64,000 bases of DNA from Bacteroidaceae bacterium. GTDB taxonomy: Bacteria > Bacteroidota > Bacteroidia > Bacteroidales > Bacteroidaceae. The notes beneath the pieces were generated by a model. That model made no database searches, was not told where the DNA came from, and was given only the letters and a program-made list of their open reading frames with translations. How positions within the stretch are numbered: position 1 is the stretch's first letter; the number at the start of each line of letters is the position of its first letter. The DNA lies in NCBI GenBank assembly GCA_024693505.1, contig JAILKU010000022.1:1-64000 (forward strand), given 5' to 3'. Shown piece by piece: positions 26,305 to 35,768 of this stretch. Both the position numbers and the translations under genes were made by a program.

Positions 26305-29300
26305 ATGAAGAAGAATTACCTTAAGTCTTGCCTGGCAGCCCTGGCGCTGCTGACGGCACCCCTGAGCCTCTCTGCTCTGGAGAAAGCGGACGGCACGTAC
26401 CAGATTGGCACAGCAGCCGACCTGATTGAGTTTTCAAGTCTGGTGAATGGCGGCGAAGCGGACGCCTCGGCCTGCCTGACGGCCGACCTGGACCTGAGCG
26501 GCGCTGCCCTGGAGCCTATCGGCACGGCGGCAAGCCTGTACCGCGGCACCTTCGACGGACAGGGCCACACGATCAGTAACCTCACCATCGAGAAGGAGGG
26601 AACGGATTATGTAGGCCTGTTCGGCATCGTCACGGGCGGCGCCACCATCAGGAACTTCACCCTGAAGAATGCCAGGCTGAGCGGCCAGGCCTTCATCGGC
26701 ATCATCGGCGGCTCGAACGGCAGCGGCACCATAACCGTGGATGCCCTGGGCTTCGAGGGCGAGGCCGTCGGTACGGCCCAGAACGTATCGGGCATCATCG
26801 GCGTGAACATGAACAGCAGCGCGGCCTTCAAGATAAGCAACTGCTACGTCACGGGCAAGGTGGCAGGCGGACGCGAGAGTGCAGCCATCACGGGCTGGAC
26901 AGGCGGCGGACAGAGCTCCGTCGTGAACTGCTGGAGCACGGCAGAGGTGAGCGGCAACGACACGGGGAAAGCGTTCTATCGCAACGATGCCACGGTATGG
27001 TCGAACTGCTTCGACTCATACGGCGAACAGGTGGACGCCATCCCTGAAGGTGCACTGGCAAGCGGCGCCCTGACCTTCCTGCTGAACGGCAACACGGCCG
27101 AGGGACCCTGGCGCCAGACACTGGGCGAGGACGGGCATCCCGTGCTCGCCAGCGCAAGCAAGAAGGTGTATGCCATAGCCAGCGAGGGATTCCGCTGCGA
27201 CGGTATGCCGATGGGCGAGATTACCTACACGAACGACGCTCAGACCACCGTAATTCCCGACCACCAGTACGGCGAGGGCTACGTCTGTGCAGTGTGCGGC
27301 AGGTTCAACGAGGACTTCATTCAGCCCGAGGACGGCGTCTATTCCATCGGCAACGCCACGGAACTGGCCTGGTTTGCCGAGATGGTCAACAGGGGCAACA
27401 CGGCGATAAACGGCAAACTGACGGCCGACATCACACTGGAGGACAACGTGCTGCCCATGATCGGCACGGAGGCCAACAAGTACGGCGGCACGTTCGACGG
27501 TCAGTTCTATACCGTGACGATGAACGTGGAGGCCACGGAGGCCCGCACGGCCCTGTTCCGCCATCTGAACGGCACGGTGCGCAACCTGCACACAGCCGGT
27601 CGCATCAGCACCCAGTATGCCTATGCCTGCGGTATCGCGGCCATCATGTACGGCTGCACCATCGAGAACTGCATCAGCTCCATCGAGATCCACAACGCAC
27701 GCGGCGGTCAGGACTACTGCCACTCGGGTATCGCAGGCCGTGCCACAGGCGGGGGCAACACCATCCGCAACTGTGTCTTCGACGGCAAAGTGACCGGCGA
27801 GGACCCGGTCAGCACGTCGGGTATAGTGGGCTGGGCGCCAAACGGAACGGTTGTGGACAACTGTCTGCAGATAGCCGACATAGAGGTTGGGGGCTCGGGC
27901 CGCGGCTGCTTCACCATCGGATGGGGCAACGGAGCCCTGGTGGTGAACAACTGCTACTACAAGACCGCCTTCGGCAACATGAACGAGGGTTCGACCCAGG
28001 TGAACGAGGAGCGCCTGGCCAGCGGATATATGTGCTACCTGCTGAATGAGAACCAGAACACCACCAAATGGACGCAGACGCTGGGCGAAGACGCTTATCC
28101 CCTGCCCTGGACGAACCACAAGGAGGTCTATCCGCAGAACGGTAACATCCTGTGCAGCGGAGCGCTGGATCCCAGCAACACACCCACCTTCAGCAACGAG
28201 AACACCAATCCCGCCACGCGCGAAGAGCATACCTTCAACAACAACGGCGTCTGCACAAAGTGCGGCTTCTTCGACGAGACGGCCGTGCCGCAGCTGGTGG
28301 ACGGATATTACGAGATCTTCAATGCAACCCAGTGGAAGTGGTTCGGCTCTCAGGTAGCTGCCGGCGAGGCTGAGATAAACGGCCGGCTGACAGCCGACAT
28401 CATCCTGGACGACGACAAACTGCCGATGATCGGTACGGACACCCATCCCTTCGCCGGAATCTTCGACGGCCAGTTCCACACCATTACCTTTAACGTTGAG
28501 GATGCCGAGGCACGCACAGCCCCCTTCCGCCACCTGAGCGGCACGGTGCGCAACCTGCACACAGCCGGCCGCATCCACACCAATAACTCATACGCCTGCG
28601 GTATAGCGGCTATCATGTACGGCTGCACCATCGAGAATTGTATCAGCTCCGTAGAGATATACAACGCCAAGGGCGGACAGGACTACTGCCACTCTGGCAT
28701 CGCAGGACGAGCTACGGGCGCAGGCAACGTCATCCGCAACTGCATCTTCGACGGCAGACTGGCCGGCGAGACGCCTCAGAGCACCAGCGGCATCGTGGGA
28801 TGGGCGCCCAACGCCACGCTCGTTGAGAACTGCCTGCAGATAGCAGAAGTGGAGATGGGTACAGGCCGCGGCACCTTCACCATCGGATGGAGCGACGGCT
28901 CGCTGACCGTCAGGAACTGCTACTACAAGAACGCTTTCGGATATCTGAACGACGGCAGCAGACAGGTGAACGACGACCAGCTGGCCAGCGGTGAGATATG
29001 CGTAGCACTGAACGGGAGCCAGGAAACCATAAACTGGACGCAGAACCTGGGCGAGGACATGGTTCCCGTGAACAACGCAACCCACAACCCTGTGTATCTC
29101 CTCTTCGATACCTACATAAACGACGGAACGGCCAACTACACCAAGGCCATCATGAACGAGCTGAACGCCTGCCAGGGCATGCTCGCAAACAAGGAGATGC
29201 TCACAAGTTACATGGAGGCAGTAGAGAGCCTGACGAAGTACGACAACATCACAGACCTGCTGGCTGCCTACGAGCCCCTGAAGGCTCAGCGCCAGGAACT

Positions 29301-31419
29301 GCTCTCGTGTCGCGATGCCTATACGGCCTATAAGAATAAGGTGGACGAGACCATCGCCTACATGGAAGAGCACAGCCAGATGACAGGCGAGAAGACCGAT
29401 CTGCTGAACGACTATCTGACGGGCGACGAGGAACCAGGCGAGAACTTCACCAACGGCGCTGCCCAGTACATCCTGGAGAACGGAAACCTCACAGAGGAGG
29501 AGATTATTGCCGAGACAGCCAGGATTGATGTCATGCTGCAGGAAGCAGTCATCAGCAGTCCCACAGCCGGCACAGAGATTACGAAGCTGCTCGTCAATCC
29601 CGACTTCCGCAACAACTTCAACGGCTGGGAAGGCGAACCGGGCACTGGAACCACCGTAACCGAACAGATGGCCGGAGCCGAAAGCTGGGCTAAGACAATG
29701 GACATGCACCAGACGCTCACCAACCTGCAGAACGGTGTGTACGAACTGCAGGTGAACGGTGCATACCGTCCCAACGAAGAGCCGGCCGGCACCAACTATG
29801 CGGCCTTCCTCTATGCCAACGACATTCAGAACTACTTCCAGGCCGACATTGAGGACGTCATCTTCGAGGATGAGGCTCAGGACGGCGTAAACTGCAACAT
29901 CAGCGGCAGCACTCCCGACTATATCATAGAGCAGGAAACCGAATCGGGCACCCGATTGGGTTACGTCATGCACGGCACGCTCGGCTGCTGCTATGCCTTC
30001 CAGGCCGGACGATACAGGAACAGCGTGCTGGTGAACGTGACGGACGGCACCCTGACGGTAGGCATAAAGAAACTCTCGACCCGCAGCAACGCCAAGGACT
30101 GGCTGGGCTTCGGCAACGTAAGGGTCATCTACCAGGGCACTCAGGACGAGGCCGTAGGCGCCATGCAGAGCGTACTGCGCGATATGACTGCCAGAGCCGA
30201 TGTGCTGGTGAATGTTTACGAGGCAAGCATCAACTCCGACTATCCAGAGCATCCCAACTTCAGTCAGGCCATCAAGGATGAACTGCAGGCACTTAGCATT
30301 AAAACGACTGAGAAGGTGCAGAGGACTCCTGAGGAATATTACGCCATGATTCAGCAGTTCTCCGACCTCTTCCAGCAGGTATATGACTGCAAGAATGCTT
30401 ACCTCGAACTGGGCGACTGCCTGGAGGACCTCTTCGAACTGAGCGAATACGACCCCTCGCTCACCGATGAAATCAACGCCACCTACGACAAGACCTGGGC
30501 TGAATGGGAAGCCGGCAAGTTCACACAGGAGGAAGCTCTGGCCAAGAAGCAGGAGATTGAAGAGTGGATTCGCTCCAAGGTTGCCGGCGACATTCCGGAG
30601 CCCGACCTGCTGGACGTAGCCTTCAATGCCGACGGCACAGCTACCGACAAGTCTGCTCTTGCAAACGAGATAGCCAACTTCGGCGAGCCCTCCGTACTGC
30701 TGGATTCCGAAGTCAACATGAATATATTCGACGAGACGGCAAATGCCTGGGGCGGAAACCAGCTTAACTCGTACTGCTTCGATATGACTGGCGACCTCTG
30801 GGACAAGCTCTCCGACGGCTTCTCTGTTGAGGCTTATGTATGTCCCACCTGGGAAGGCGACAACGTGCCGACTGGCTGGTGCGGCGTTCTCGGCCTGGCA
30901 CAGAACGGCGGTTTCCTCCTGGGCGTAAGCTCTCAGAAGTGGCTATTCCAGGCCTCCATCAATGGTGCCTGGGCTAACGGTCGTGGCGACAAGAACCTGG
31001 AGAAGGACAAGTGGACGCACCTCGTTGGCGTATGGAACAAGACGGCTGGCACGCTGGCGATGTACGTCGACGGAAACCTCACAGGCCTGGTTACCGCTTC
31101 AGGCGAGCTGACGGTGCCTCAGGTAGTAGATGACACCAAGTGTTATATTGGTGCAGACATGAAGGGAGGCGTTCCAGGTACTGAGCCCGAGGCTTCTTTC
31201 CAAGGCAAGATTGCCTTTATACGCCTTTATGACGTAGCAATGCCTGGCGCAGCTGCCACAGAGCTCTATCGCAGGGCCACAGCAACAGCCCTGGATGAAA
31301 TTGCCGCCGAAAAGGGCCAGACGAGTCCTGCGGGCATCTACAACATCATGGGGCAGCGCGTACAGAAGGCTCAGCACGGCATCTTCATCATAGACGGAAA
31401 AAAGGTATTACTGAAGTAA
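26305..31419 (+). CDS. Giant GLUG-repeat/LamG surface protein with T9SS-type tail
   Basis: 1,704 aa. Signal peptide MKKNYLKSCLAALALLTAPLSLSA. Three consecutive modules of about 280-320 residues each begin with a phrase like GTYQIGTAADLIEFSSLVN, contain FDGQGHTISNLTI-type strands of GLUG adhesin repeats, and carry NCYYK segments. Modules 2 and 3 are close copies (CGIAAIMYGCTIENCISS in both). A CxxCG motif precedes modules 2 and 3 (CAVCGRF, CTKCGFF). A helical region (about 930-1080) is followed by a galactose-binding-like region (about 1090-1280), then a LamG/concanavalin-like domain (about 1440-1660; FSVEAYVCPTW, WTHLVGVWN). The tail is GIFIIDGKKVLLK. Likely cell-surface adhesin or glycan binder exported by T9SS. 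The next gene carries a related LamG domain. Confidence 0.85.
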   Translation: MKKNYLKSCLAALALLTAPLSLSALEKADGTYQIGTAADLIEFSSLVNGGEADASACLTADLDLSGAALEPIGTAASLYRGTFDGQGHTISNLTIEKEGTDYVGLFGIVTGGATIRNFTLKNARLSGQAFIGIIGGSNGSGTITVDALGFEGEAVGTAQNVSGIIGVNMNSSAAFKISNCYVTGKVAGGRESAAITGWTGGGQSSVVNCWSTAEVSGNDTGKAFYRNDATVWSNCFDSYGEQVDAIPEGALASGALTFLLNGNTAEGPWRQTLGEDGHPVLASASKKVYAIASEGFRCDGMPMGEITYTNDAQTTVIPDHQYGEGYVCAVCGRFNEDFIQPEDGVYSIGNATELAWFAEMVNRGNTAINGKLTADITLEDNVLPMIGTEANKYGGTFDGQFYTVTMNVEATEARTALFRHLNGTVRNLHTAGRISTQYAYACGIAAIMYGCTIENCISSIEIHNARGGQDYCHSGIAGRATGGGNTIRNCVFDGKVTGEDPVSTSGIVGWAPNGTVVDNCLQIADIEVGGSGRGCFTIGWGNGALVVNNCYYKTAFGNMNEGSTQVNEERLASGYMCYLLNENQNTTKWTQTLGEDAYPLPWTNHKEVYPQNGNILCSGALDPSNTPTFSNENTNPATREEHTFNNNGVCTKCGFFDETAVPQLVDGYYEIFNATQWKWFGSQVAAGEAEINGRLTADIILDDDKLPMIGTDTHPFAGIFDGQFHTITFNVEDAEARTAPFRHLSGTVRNLHTAGRIHTNNSYACGIAAIMYGCTIENCISSVEIYNAKGGQDYCHSGIAGRATGAGNVIRNCIFDGRLAGETPQSTSGIVGWAPNATLVENCLQIAEVEMGTGRGTFTIGWSDGSLTVRNCYYKNAFGYLNDGSRQVNDDQLASGEICVALNGSQETINWTQNLGEDMVPVNNATHNPVYLLFDTYINDGTANYTKAIMNELNACQGMLANKEMLTSYMEAVESLTKYDNITDLLAAYEPLKAQRQELLSCRDAYTAYKNKVDETIAYMEEHSQMTGEKTDLLNDYLTGDEEPGENFTNGAAQYILENGNLTEEEIIAETARIDVMLQEAVISSPTAGTEITKLLVNPDFRNNFNGWEGEPGTGTTVTEQMAGAESWAKTMDMHQTLTNLQNGVYELQVNGAYRPNEEPAGTNYAAFLYANDIQNYFQADIEDVIFEDEAQDGVNCNISGSTPDYIIEQETESGTRLGYVMHGTLGCCYAFQAGRYRNSVLVNVTDGTLTVGIKKLSTRSNAKDWLGFGNVRVIYQGTQDEAVGAMQSVLRDMTARADVLVNVYEASINSDYPEHPNFSQAIKDELQALSIKTTEKVQRTPEEYYAMIQQFSDLFQQVYDCKNAYLELGDCLEDLFELSEYDPSLTDEINATYDKTWAEWEAGKFTQEEALAKKQEIEEWIRSKVAGDIPEPDLLDVAFNADGTATDKSALANEIANFGEPSVLLDSEVNMNIFDETANAWGGNQLNSYCFDMTGDLWDKLSDGFSVEAYVCPTWEGDNVPTGWCGVLGLAQNGGFLLGVSSQKWLFQASINGAWANGRGDKNLEKDKWTHLVGVWNKTAGTLAMYVDGNLTGLVTASGELTVPQVVDDTKCYIGADMKGGVPGTEPEASFQGKIAFIRLYDVAMPGAAATELYRRATATALDEIAAEKGQTSPAGIYNIMGQRVQKAQHGIFIIDGKKVLLK

Positions 31420-31454
31420 AACGAAGCAGATTACGACTGCAGAGAATAACTTAT

Positions 31455-31493
31455 GGAATCTCATTCCTCACCTCTGGCGGAGGGTGAGATTCC
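31455..31493 (+). promoter_or_regulatory. Long intergenic hairpin between the GLUG/LamG and metallophosphoesterase genes
   Basis: GGAATCTCA (31455-31463) pairs with TGAGATTCC (31485-31493), and inside it CCTC pairs with GGAGG. Not followed by a clean T-run. It lies in the segment that the ORF track treats as the start of the next gene; a hairpin here argues for the later start at 31522. Confidence 0.55.
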
Positions 31494-31521
31494 TTCAATA
31501 CAGAAAGAAACACAGAAAGAC

Positions 31522-33510
31522 ATGCAGAACAGAAGAGAATTTTTGGGCAATGCAGCCCGACTGCTGGGAGCCGCTGTCATAGGCAAGCCTGCCTGCGTCC
31601 TGGGAGCCGAAATGGTCGAAGGGCCGATACGACGCAACGCTGCCAAGAGAGGCGCCACTGCTAATACGCAGGACGAGATTCCCTCCTTCGTAATGGAACA
31701 GGCAGCAGAGACTTTCCAGCGCCTGGAGGAATGGCGAGGCGACGAGGAAACGCTGCTCTTCCCCATCCTGACCGATGTCCACACTCAGGACAAGGAGACC
31801 TGGCGCCACATCGGATGGATGGTGGAAACGGACAAGATTTTCCACTACGACTTTATGGCCAACCTGGGCGACATAGGACTGAACCTCGGAAGCCCGCACT
31901 CGAACGCCAATTACAGCGACCAGATCCTGAAGCTCACCCAGGAGCAGATGATGCGCTACAAAGGCCCGTTCATCTACGCTGCAGGAAATCATGACTGGGA
32001 CGGCGGCGAGGGGCGGCACCTGACGAGCCAGAACCTGCACGACACATTCCAGCGGTATTGGACTGGTAAATATAAGAAGTACTATCATATCGTGGACGGA
32101 AAGGTCTATGGCTACTACGACATCCCCAAGAAGAACGTGCGCGTCATCATCCTGAACAGCCAGGGCACGGAGACCATCGGCGAGTACTATACTTACGGAA
32201 ACGAACAGTTGGAATGGCTCATCGGCCTGCTGAAGGAGACTAAGCCAGGGACACACCTGGTGCTCCTGTCCCACTACATGCCCCACTGGATCGGGAGATG
32301 GACCAGCGTTGAGAACGTTGTGCGCCCCACCTGCGAGATCCTGCTGCACATCCTGCAGGACTTTGCCGAGCGCAAGAAGGGTGCAGAGCAGGGTATCGAA
32401 TGGGACTTTACCGAGGCGCAAGGCATCCTGGCCGGCCTGTTCTGCGGCGATTCGCACGCCAACCTGCAGGTGAGGGACCACGGTGTGAACTACTACATCA
32501 CCCAGGGCCTGGGGCCCGTTAGCCCTTCCAGTCTGCTCTACGGGCAGAAGCATGCTGACTTCGACTATCAGACGACACTCTGTTGCGATGTGATTGCCAT
32601 CAAGCCGGCAAGCCGGCAGGTAAAGAGTTTCCGCATCGGAGCAGGGGGAAAGCGGATGGACATGGAATTCTCCTACGCCGAGCAGGAAGCACGACCGCAG
32701 GCCGACCTGCTGGATATCACTTTTGCCAAGAGCGGAGCAGCCACCGATATCTCTCCGATGGTAAACAGAATCAGCAAGACGGGTTTTCCTGCTGCTGTCT
32801 TCGATAACGAACTGGGGCAGTACGTCTATGACGGCACTCGCAGCGAGTGGGGCACGGCGCCCGACAGGTATCACTACTTCGACATGCAGGACAAGATATG
32901 GAACCAGATTACGGACGGCTTCAGCCTGGAGTGCTACGTCCGCCCCTCCTGGAGCGGAGAGGAACGGCCCAACAGCTGGTGCAGCATCCTGGGCTATCAG
33001 CAGAACGGCGGTTTCGGAATGGTTGTGGGAAGCGACGGGAAGTGGCTCTTCCAGCCACATATAGGTGGCTGCTACGTTAACCTGAAGTCTGATGCCCTGA
33101 CGGTAAAGGACCGTTGGACACATCTGGTAGCCACCTGGAACCGTGAGAGCGGCAAAGCCAGTCTCTATGTGGACGGCATGCTGGCAGCCCAAACCGACTG
33201 CCCAGGCGAGCTGAAAGCGCCAGACACCTCCTTCAGGCGTTGCTTCCTGGGATGCGATTTGCGAGGAGCGGACGGCGCAGCAGAAGCTGCCTTCCGCGGG
33301 CAGATAGCCACCCTACGCCTTTATCGCGACGCTTTCACACCAAATGAAGTGGCAAAGCTCTTCGAAACTGCAACAGGACTGCCCGTCGTACAGGTGCCCA
33401 GAGAAAGGCAATCGGTTCATGAAGGTACTTACAACCTGCTGGGCCAGAATGTGCAAAGCTACCAGCACGGCGTTTACATCCATAACGGCAAAAAGATTCT
33501 GGTGAAGTAG
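31522..33510 (+). CDS. Secreted calcineurin-like metallophosphoesterase with LamG domain and T9SS-type tail
   Basis: 662 aa from the ATG at 31522. The track start at 31453 would add 23 residues encoded by a hairpin, while 31522 gives a leader with a twin-arginine-like motif (MQNRREFLGNAARLLGAAV). Catalytic domain, residues about 60-380: LTDVHTQ, NLGDIGLN, AAGNHDWDG, LLSHYMPHW and FCGDSHAN supply the Asp/His/Asn set of a two-metal phosphoesterase. Residues about 420-610 form a LamG-like sandwich (FSLECYVRPSW, WTHLVATWN) clearly related to that of the upstream gene. The tail HGVYIHNGKK marks a T9SS cargo. Substrate unknown; phosphodiesters or phosphomonoesters are possible. A Tat-type leader together with a T9SS tail would be unusual, so the RR pair may be chance. 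Confidence 0.85.
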   Translation: MQNRREFLGNAARLLGAAVIGKPACVLGAEMVEGPIRRNAAKRGATANTQDEIPSFVMEQAAETFQRLEEWRGDEETLLFPILTDVHTQDKETWRHIGWMVETDKIFHYDFMANLGDIGLNLGSPHSNANYSDQILKLTQEQMMRYKGPFIYAAGNHDWDGGEGRHLTSQNLHDTFQRYWTGKYKKYYHIVDGKVYGYYDIPKKNVRVIILNSQGTETIGEYYTYGNEQLEWLIGLLKETKPGTHLVLLSHYMPHWIGRWTSVENVVRPTCEILLHILQDFAERKKGAEQGIEWDFTEAQGILAGLFCGDSHANLQVRDHGVNYYITQGLGPVSPSSLLYGQKHADFDYQTTLCCDVIAIKPASRQVKSFRIGAGGKRMDMEFSYAEQEARPQADLLDITFAKSGAATDISPMVNRISKTGFPAAVFDNELGQYVYDGTRSEWGTAPDRYHYFDMQDKIWNQITDGFSLECYVRPSWSGEERPNSWCSILGYQQNGGFGMVVGSDGKWLFQPHIGGCYVNLKSDALTVKDRWTHLVATWNRESGKASLYVDGMLAAQTDCPGELKAPDTSFRRCFLGCDLRGADGAAEAAFRGQIATLRLYRDAFTPNEVAKLFETATGLPVVQVPRERQSVHEGTYNLLGQNVQSYQHGVYIHNGKKILVK

Positions 33511-33615
33511 AAGACGATAACGATAACCCTAACCCTAACGCAAACGAAACGCTGCGCTACGAAAACGAAAGCCTTTGAACCTTTTGAACTCTTGAACCTT
33601 TGAACTTTGAACAAA
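33511..33615 (+). repeat. AACG/AACCCT and GAACTTTT short repeats
   Basis: ACGATAACGATAACCCTAACCCTAACG followed by tracts of TTTGAACCTTTTGAACTCTTGAACC. The second motif is the complement of the GTTCAAAAG repeats at 38196 and 53745. They end directly at the next start codon. Confidence 0.6.
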
Positions 33616-34368
33616 ATGAGAAAGTATTACATTCTGCTGCTCTGTGCCCTGCTATCGGGCTCAGCAACTATGGCCGGGAAGCCAAAGACCATCAACCTCT
33701 CGACCTATAACATCCGGCACGGCCAGGGAATGGACGGACAACTCGCCTTCCATCGCATAGGAAACATCCTGAAGGAAGCCGGCGCCCAGGTGGTTGCTGT
33801 TCAGGAGGTGGACAGCGTAACAAAGCGCACCGACGGCCGCTATGGCTTGCGCGAGATAGGAAAGTCTATAGGTATGAAGGATATCTACGCTCCGGCCATC
33901 GACTTCCAGGGGGGCAAGTACGGCATCGGGATACTATGTCAGAAGAAGCCCAGAAGTGTACGCCGCATTCCGCTTCCGGGCCGTGAGGAGAGCCGCATGC
34001 TGCTGGTGGCCGAGTTCCGCGACTATGTAGTGGCCTGTACTCATCTCTCGCTTACGGAGGAGGATCGTCTGGCCTCCCTGACCATCATTGCCCGGGAAGC
34101 CAGCCGATGGGACAAACCCTTCTTCCTGATGGGCGACCTGAACGATGAACCAGGCTCGAAGTTCTATTACGAGCTGACACAGCACTTCCGTGTGCTCAGC
34201 AATACAAAGGAACCGACTTTCCCCTCCGATGCGCCCAACGTCTGCATCGACTACGTAGCCGTCTATCGTTCTCAGGCCCATCGCGTAGGCGAAGCCTCGT
34301 CGAGAGTGGGAAAGGAGCAAACCTCCGACCATTGCCCCCTCCACGCAACGATTCAGCTGCTGAAGTAG
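33616..34368 (+). CDS. Secreted endonuclease/exonuclease/phosphatase-fold protein
   Basis: 250 aa from the ATG at 33616; the track begins 9 bp earlier at a TTG. Signal peptide MRKYYILLLCALLSGSATMA. All metal and catalytic motifs of the EEP superfamily are present: STYNIRHG (Asn), VQEVD (Glu), CTHLSL (His), MGDLNDEPG (Asp/Asn) and the terminal SDHCPLHA (Asp-His). Members cleave phosphodiesters in nucleic acids or phospholipids, or remove phosphate from inositol phosphates; the sequence does not decide which. No T9SS tail, so periplasmic. It is the third gene of the exported phosphoesterase run. Confidence 0.9.
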   Translation: MRKYYILLLCALLSGSATMAGKPKTINLSTYNIRHGQGMDGQLAFHRIGNILKEAGAQVVAVQEVDSVTKRTDGRYGLREIGKSIGMKDIYAPAIDFQGGKYGIGILCQKKPRSVRRIPLPGREESRMLLVAEFRDYVVACTHLSLTEEDRLASLTIIAREASRWDKPFFLMGDLNDEPGSKFYYELTQHFRVLSNTKEPTFPSDAPNVCIDYVAVYRSQAHRVGEASSRVGKEQTSDHCPLHATIQLLK

Positions 34369-34390
34369 GAAACGAAAATGAAAACCTTTA

Positions 34391-34500
34391 AACTCCTTTA
34401 GCCACAAAACGGAACCCGGGTCTTTTGTTTGCGGGACCCGGGTCTAGTAATTGCAGAACCCGGGTCTGGCAATTGTAGAACCCGCTTTGATATAAACCTC
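34391..34500. repeat. 22-bp periodic array upstream of the alkaline-phosphatase-fold gene
   Basis: Units of 22 bp at 34391, 34413, 34435, 34457 and 34479. The middle three are close copies, each with ACCCGGGTCT near its start. The last unit ends 16 bp before the ATG at 34517. Confidence 0.85.
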
Positions 34501-34516
34501 AAAATACGAATAAAAT

Positions 34517-35740
34517 ATGAAAAGACACATTTTACTGGCAGCCCTCCTGGGCGCCATTCTGGGCCTTAGCGCCAAGACGCGCAAGGCAGTATTTGTTATC
34601 ATCGACGGCATCCCTGCCCAGACAATAGAACGGCTACAGCCTCCAACCCTTATGGATATTGCTCGCCACGGACGCTACAGTCGGGCCTACTGCGGCGGAG
34701 AAGTGGGGGCATATAGTCAGACTGCCACCATCTCAGCCATCGGTTATACAAACATACTGACTGGCACCTGGGTGAACAAACATAACGTTCGCGGAAACGG
34801 AAACATCGAGGCTAACTATAACTATCCCACACTGTTTCGCATAGCAAAGGACCAGTCGCGCCCTGTCACAACTGCCATCTACTCAAGCTGGACCGACAAC
34901 CGCACCATCCTGCTTGGTGAAGGGCGGCCCGAGACACGCAACCTGAAGGTGGACTATGTCTTTGACGGTTACGACAAGGACAAGCAGCACTATCCCGACG
35001 AACCAGGTGATCTGCATATCCAGAAGATCGACGGCCGTGTCTGTGAAGAAGCTGCAAAGTGCATCGGAACAAACGCGCCCGACCTTAACTGGATCTACCT
35101 CTGGTACACCGACGATGCCTTCCACAATCACGGACACGGCCAGTTCTCCGACGAATCCGTCATGACGGTGGACCGGCAGCTGGCACCTGTCTGGCAGGCC
35201 ATCTGCCAACGCGAGAAGGAAAACGACGAGGAATGGCTCGTCATTGTCACTACTGATCACGGACGTACAGTAACCGGTAAGGGGCACGGCGGGCAGACTC
35301 AGGAGGAACGTACCGTCTGGGTGATAACAAACCAGAAGCGTGTCAACCGCCAGTTCCATCGCCCGACGCTGTCTCATGTTGACATCAATCCCACCATCTG
35401 CCGATGGATGGACTTCCAGGTTCCGCGCGATGTGGAATTCGAGCGCGACGGCATTCCTTTCATCGGGCCGACTGACATCTGCAATCTACATGCCGAGACA
35501 TACGACAAGCAGCTCAACCTGACCTGGGACGCTCAGGGCAACAGTGGCCCCGCAACGGTATGGATTTCTCCCACAAACGACTTTGCAAAAGGCGGACACG
35601 ACGAATGGAAGCAGGCCGGACAGGTTCCAGCCCGCTCAGGAAGTTACCAAATTGACTTGAGCCCCTGGCCCGAAGCCAGAACCTTCAAGATTGTTGTCCA
35701 GACGCCTGCTACCACTCTCACTCGCTGGCTGGTGAAGTAG
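34517..35740 (+). CDS. Secreted alkaline-phosphatase-superfamily phosphodiesterase/nucleotide pyrophosphatase
   Basis: 407 aa. Signal peptide MKRHILLAALLGAILGLSA. The type I phosphodiesterase/nucleotide pyrophosphatase pattern is complete: first metal Asp in FVIIDGI, a Thr-rich nucleophile region (SQTATISAIGYTNILTG), a second metal site DDAFHNHGHG and a third TTDHGRTVTGKGHGG. The family hydrolyses nucleotide pyrophosphates or phosphodiesters, sometimes phosphonates. A short C-terminal beta domain (about residues 325-407) follows the catalytic core and there is no T9SS tail, so the periplasm is the likely site. It is the last of the exported phosphoesterase genes, with a 22-bp array directly in front. 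Confidence 0.88.
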   Translation: MKRHILLAALLGAILGLSAKTRKAVFVIIDGIPAQTIERLQPPTLMDIARHGRYSRAYCGGEVGAYSQTATISAIGYTNILTGTWVNKHNVRGNGNIEANYNYPTLFRIAKDQSRPVTTAIYSSWTDNRTILLGEGRPETRNLKVDYVFDGYDKDKQHYPDEPGDLHIQKIDGRVCEEAAKCIGTNAPDLNWIYLWYTDDAFHNHGHGQFSDESVMTVDRQLAPVWQAICQREKENDEEWLVIVTTDHGRTVTGKGHGGQTQEERTVWVITNQKRVNRQFHRPTLSHVDINPTICRWMDFQVPRDVEFERDGIPFIGPTDICNLHAETYDKQLNLTWDAQGNSGPATVWISPTNDFAKGGHDEWKQAGQVPARSGSYQIDLSPWPEARTFKIVVQTPATTLTRWLVK

Positions 35741-35768
35741 ACTTCTGCAACGATTATTTCTGAACCGG

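Noticed and set aside
28588-30252. 554-codon ORF antisense to the GLUG/LamG gene (also 27016-28578 and 31495-33192)
   Set aside because: Same codon-bias shadow effect; repeated modules on the plus strand create repeated antisense text.
31453-31521. Earlier start of the metallophosphoesterase
   Set aside because: Encoded by a strong hairpin and gives no signal peptide; ATG at 31522 does.
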